From contig OY757017.1 of assembly GCA_963580285.1 (NCBI GenBank), positions 14,396,538-14,460,537 of the forward strand: a stretch of 64,000 bases of DNA. The letters run 5' to 3'. The position numbers and the translations under genes are program-made. This document shows positions 61,550 to 64,000 of the stretch, in pieces. The notes below the pieces were generated by a model, which searched no databases, was not told the origin of the DNA, and saw only the letters and a program-made list of their open reading frames with translations. The DNA comes from Lucinisca nassula (lineage: Eukaryota; Mollusca; Bivalvia; Lucinida; Lucinidae). Every line of letters begins with the position of its first letter. The first letter of the stretch is position 1.

Positions 61550-62775
61550 TTCACTATTAAAATTATAGCCCTGGGGGCCGAAATGCCCCTCGGGGCCTTT
61601 GGTTTTACATAGGCTTATGGAGGGAAAATCATTAAAAAATCTTCTTCTCTGAAACCACAAGGCCCAGGTCTTTAACATTTGGTGTGAAGCTTTACCTGGT
61701 GGACCTCTACAAAGATTGTTCAAATTATAGCCTGCGGGCCAAAAATGCCCCCGCCCCGGGGGCCTTAAATGATTTAACATAGTCTTATAGAGGGAAAATC
61801 TTTAAAAATCTTCTTCTCTGAAACTGTAAGGCCCAGACCTTTGATATTTGATGTGAAGCTTCATCTGGTATGAAGCTTCATCTAGTGGACCTTTACCAAG
61901 ATTGTTCAAATTATAGCCCTTGGGGCCAAAATGTCCCCGCCCCAGGGGCCTTTGGTTTTACATAGGCTTATATAGGGAAAATCATTAAAAAATCTTCTTC
62001 TCTGAAACCACAAGGCCCAGGTCTTTAACATTTGCTGTGAAGCTTTACCTGGTGGACCTCTACTAAGATTGTTCAAATTATAGCCTTGGGGCCAAAAATG
62101 CCCCCGCCCCGGGGGCCTTTTGTTTTATATAGGCTTATTCAGGGAAAATCTTTAAAAATCTTCTTCTTTGAAACCGCAAGGCCCAGATCTTTGATATTTG
62201 GTGTGAAGCTTCATCTAGTGGACCTCAAATTATAGCCCTGGGTGCCAAAACGCCCCCGCCTGGAGGCCTTTGGTTTTACATAGGCTTATATAGGGAAAAT
62301 CATTAAAAAAACTTCTTCTCTAAAACCACAAGGCCCAGGTCTTTAATATTTGGTGTGAAGCTTAACCTGGTGGACCTCTACTAAGATTGTTCAAAATATA
62401 GCCTTTGGTTTTACCTAAGCTTATGTAGCGGAAATCTTTAAATCTTTTCTTCTCTTAAACCGCAAGGCCCAGATCTTTGATATTTGGTGTGAAGCTTCCT
62501 CTAGTGGACATCTTTCAAGATTGTTCAAATTATAGCCCTGGGGCCAAAAATGCCCCCACCCCAGGACCCTTTGGTTTTTCATAGGCTTATATAGGGAAAA
62601 CCATTAAAAATCTTCTTGTCTGAAACCAGAAGGTCCAGGTCTTTGATATTTGGTATGAAGCTTCATCTAGTGGACCATTACCAAGTTTGTTCAAATTAAA
62701 GCCCTTGGGCCTAGAATGTACTAGAGACACTAATTCTCAGGTGAGCGATTCAGGGCCCTCTGGGCCCTCTTGTTA
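61550..62775 (+). mobile_element. T6 tandem-core element, 3' part
   Basis: About seven units of ~165 bp (TTACATAGGCTTATATAGGG; ACCACAAGGCCCAGGTCTTT; AGATTGTTCAAATTATAGCC; GGGGCCAAAAATGCCCC). It ends GTGAGCGATTCAGGGCCCTC TGGGCCCTCTTGTTATTATT, a terminal hairpin. The head is absent. Confidence 0.8.
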
Positions 62776-62789
62776 TTATTATTATTATT

Positions 62790-63170
62790 AATATATGATG
62801 GAAATTGAGCCATCATGAGGCAATGACGAACTTTCCAGGGACAGCATTAAGTAAGTTGAGATAATTGCTTTGTTTGTTTTGAGTAGAAAATTGCTACGAT
62901 ATTTAAAGTGTGTGATGTGTTGGCGGTGATAGTTTAAGACAATAGGATCTTTAAACTTTTAGATGTGACCGCTCAATCAAATTACTAATTGTTTGTAGCA
63001 CTCTCTACAGTAAAACAATAGGATCTTAAAGCGTTATGAATTCTTTGAGGTCGTTTGACCGCTCAATCAGGTTAATGGCTGTTTGCAACACACCGTAATT
63101 ATATTTTACAACCGCGACAAACACAACAAACGCTGATTTATCACGTTCAATTTCCATCATATATAAATAA
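62790..63170. mobile_element. possible TIR element in (TAA)n context
   Basis: ATATGATGGAAATTGAG at 62,793 is mirrored by TTCAATTTCCATCATATAT at 63,147. The interior has a direct repeat (ACAATAGGATCTT.AAA ... GACCGCTCAATCA) and both flanks are TAA/ATT microsatellite. Confidence 0.55.
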
Positions 63171-63474
63171 TAATAATAATAAAAATAATAAAAATAATAA
63201 TTATTATTATAATAATAAAAAACCAATACATAAGTCATAAGTGTCCGTCCCGCATTAATAATCGTTACATCTGGCCGTTACATCTAGAAAATTGTAGTTG
63301 CCGATATACATAAAACGAAAGTATTCTCCTTCTTCCAAAATGGTGGAAAAGGTTTGTCCGGTTCTTCATATGTATTTGTTTTCTGTTTTCCGTCGATTAT
63401 AACTGCCAAATATTATATTCCCGGCATTCTAGCCTTCCGTAATGGACTTGTCTAGAATACCGGTGTAACAGTTT

Positions 63475-64000
63475 ATCTTTACCCCCTGGGTAGCTTTACC
63501 CCCGGGGGTAAAGATATCCCAGGATATCTTTACCCCCGGGGGTAAAGCTAACCTGGCTAGGATATCTTTACCCCCACCCCAACTTTTGGGTATAAACTAT
63601 TTTCTTAATGCCCAAATTCTTCTTATATGTAAGTGAAGCAAGATAGTGGACTTGATGTTTCACTTTAACATTTTTTCGTTTCAATCATGACTCAGACTAA
63701 TAGAACTACCCTTAGTAAGAAATATGACCATATTAAGAGGCAAATGATTATTTAATAACTTCTTTTTTGTATATTTTCTTATTCAAAATGTCCCTTATGA
63801 CAATCTTTCATAATCTTGCATTATCCCTGTCAGTTGTTAAATGGGTGGTGGTGGTGAGTGGAAAGGCGGGGGTAAAGATATCCCGGCTGGGATATCTTTA
63901 TCCCCGGGGGTAAAGCTAAACTGGCCAGGATATCTTTACCCCCACCCCAACTTTTGGGTATAAACTATTTTCTAAATGCCCAATTTCTTCTTATATGTAA
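63475..64000. repeat. direct repeat pair of CCCCCGGGGGTAAA palindromes
   Basis: TTTACCCCCGGGGGTAAAGA TATCC and complements are stacked at 63,475-63,595 and again at 63,868-63,955. Each is followed by CCCCAACTTTTGGGTATAAA CTATTTTCT and CTTCTTATATGTAA. The second copy reaches the window end. Confidence 0.8.

Overview
This is a metazoan genomic window, most likely from a bivalve mollusc. That assignment is an inference. It rests on spliced exons with canonical GT/AG junctions, introns of 0.5-8.7 kb packed with retroposons, MITEs and tandem-core repeats of the kind seen in clam and oyster assemblies, and the absence of any prokaryote-like gene layout. Almost every longer open frame lies in transposon or repeat sequence.

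One host gene runs left to right through most of the window. It is a Fanconi anaemia group A (FANCA) homologue, of which I can read 13 exons between 7,937 and 60,041 (+ strand). They encode about 400 residues that line up, in order, with the C-terminal part of vertebrate FANCA as I remember it (roughly residues 890-1300 of about 1455). Diagnostic blocks are DWLNYEI, YYSWAVYQHFLP, CQRCPLIPLSVL and EDWLSAA. Intron phases agree from the exon at 9,464 to the exon at 51,201. One junction near 9.46 kb is ambiguous, and at least one exon must be missing between 51,284 and 59,973 because the phases conflict. The 5' part of the gene and its 3' end lie outside the window.

The introns hold most of the DNA. 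Autonomous-type elements are: an RTE-like reverse transcriptase C-terminus (6.7-7.3 kb, +), a nearly intact CR1/jockey-type LINE (16.2-19.4 kb, -) with one nonsense codon in its reverse transcriptase, a Tc1-like element (30,849-32,974) and a mariner (47,117-48,468). Both DNA transposons have clear inverted repeats and TA duplications. Non-autonomous elements include several tRNA-derived SINE families, an abundant ~300-bp retroposed family here called A (four insertions with 11-15 bp target duplications), TTAA-flanked piggyBac-like MITEs, other TIR MITEs and many foldback hairpins. A further class consists of elements with a palindromic head, a GTCC/GTCT-rich stretch and an internal array of about 145-180-bp units.

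Two tandem arrays stand out. A 56-bp minisatellite at 14.05-14.70 kb is made of the 3' end of a FANCA exon plus its splice donor. A 35-bp satellite (about 95 units, 21.9-26.0 kb) is split by a ~0.8-kb insertion and shows a 350-bp higher-order repeat. Repeat termini repeatedly reach to within a few nucleotides of FANCA splice sites. In one case (29,561) a family-A element inserted at the exon/intron junction and duplicated the exon end and donor GT. No CRISPR array, bona fide tRNA or rRNA gene, or second convincing host gene was found. Family labels A, F, G, P, Q, S1-S6, T1-T8 and X are local names used only in this annotation.
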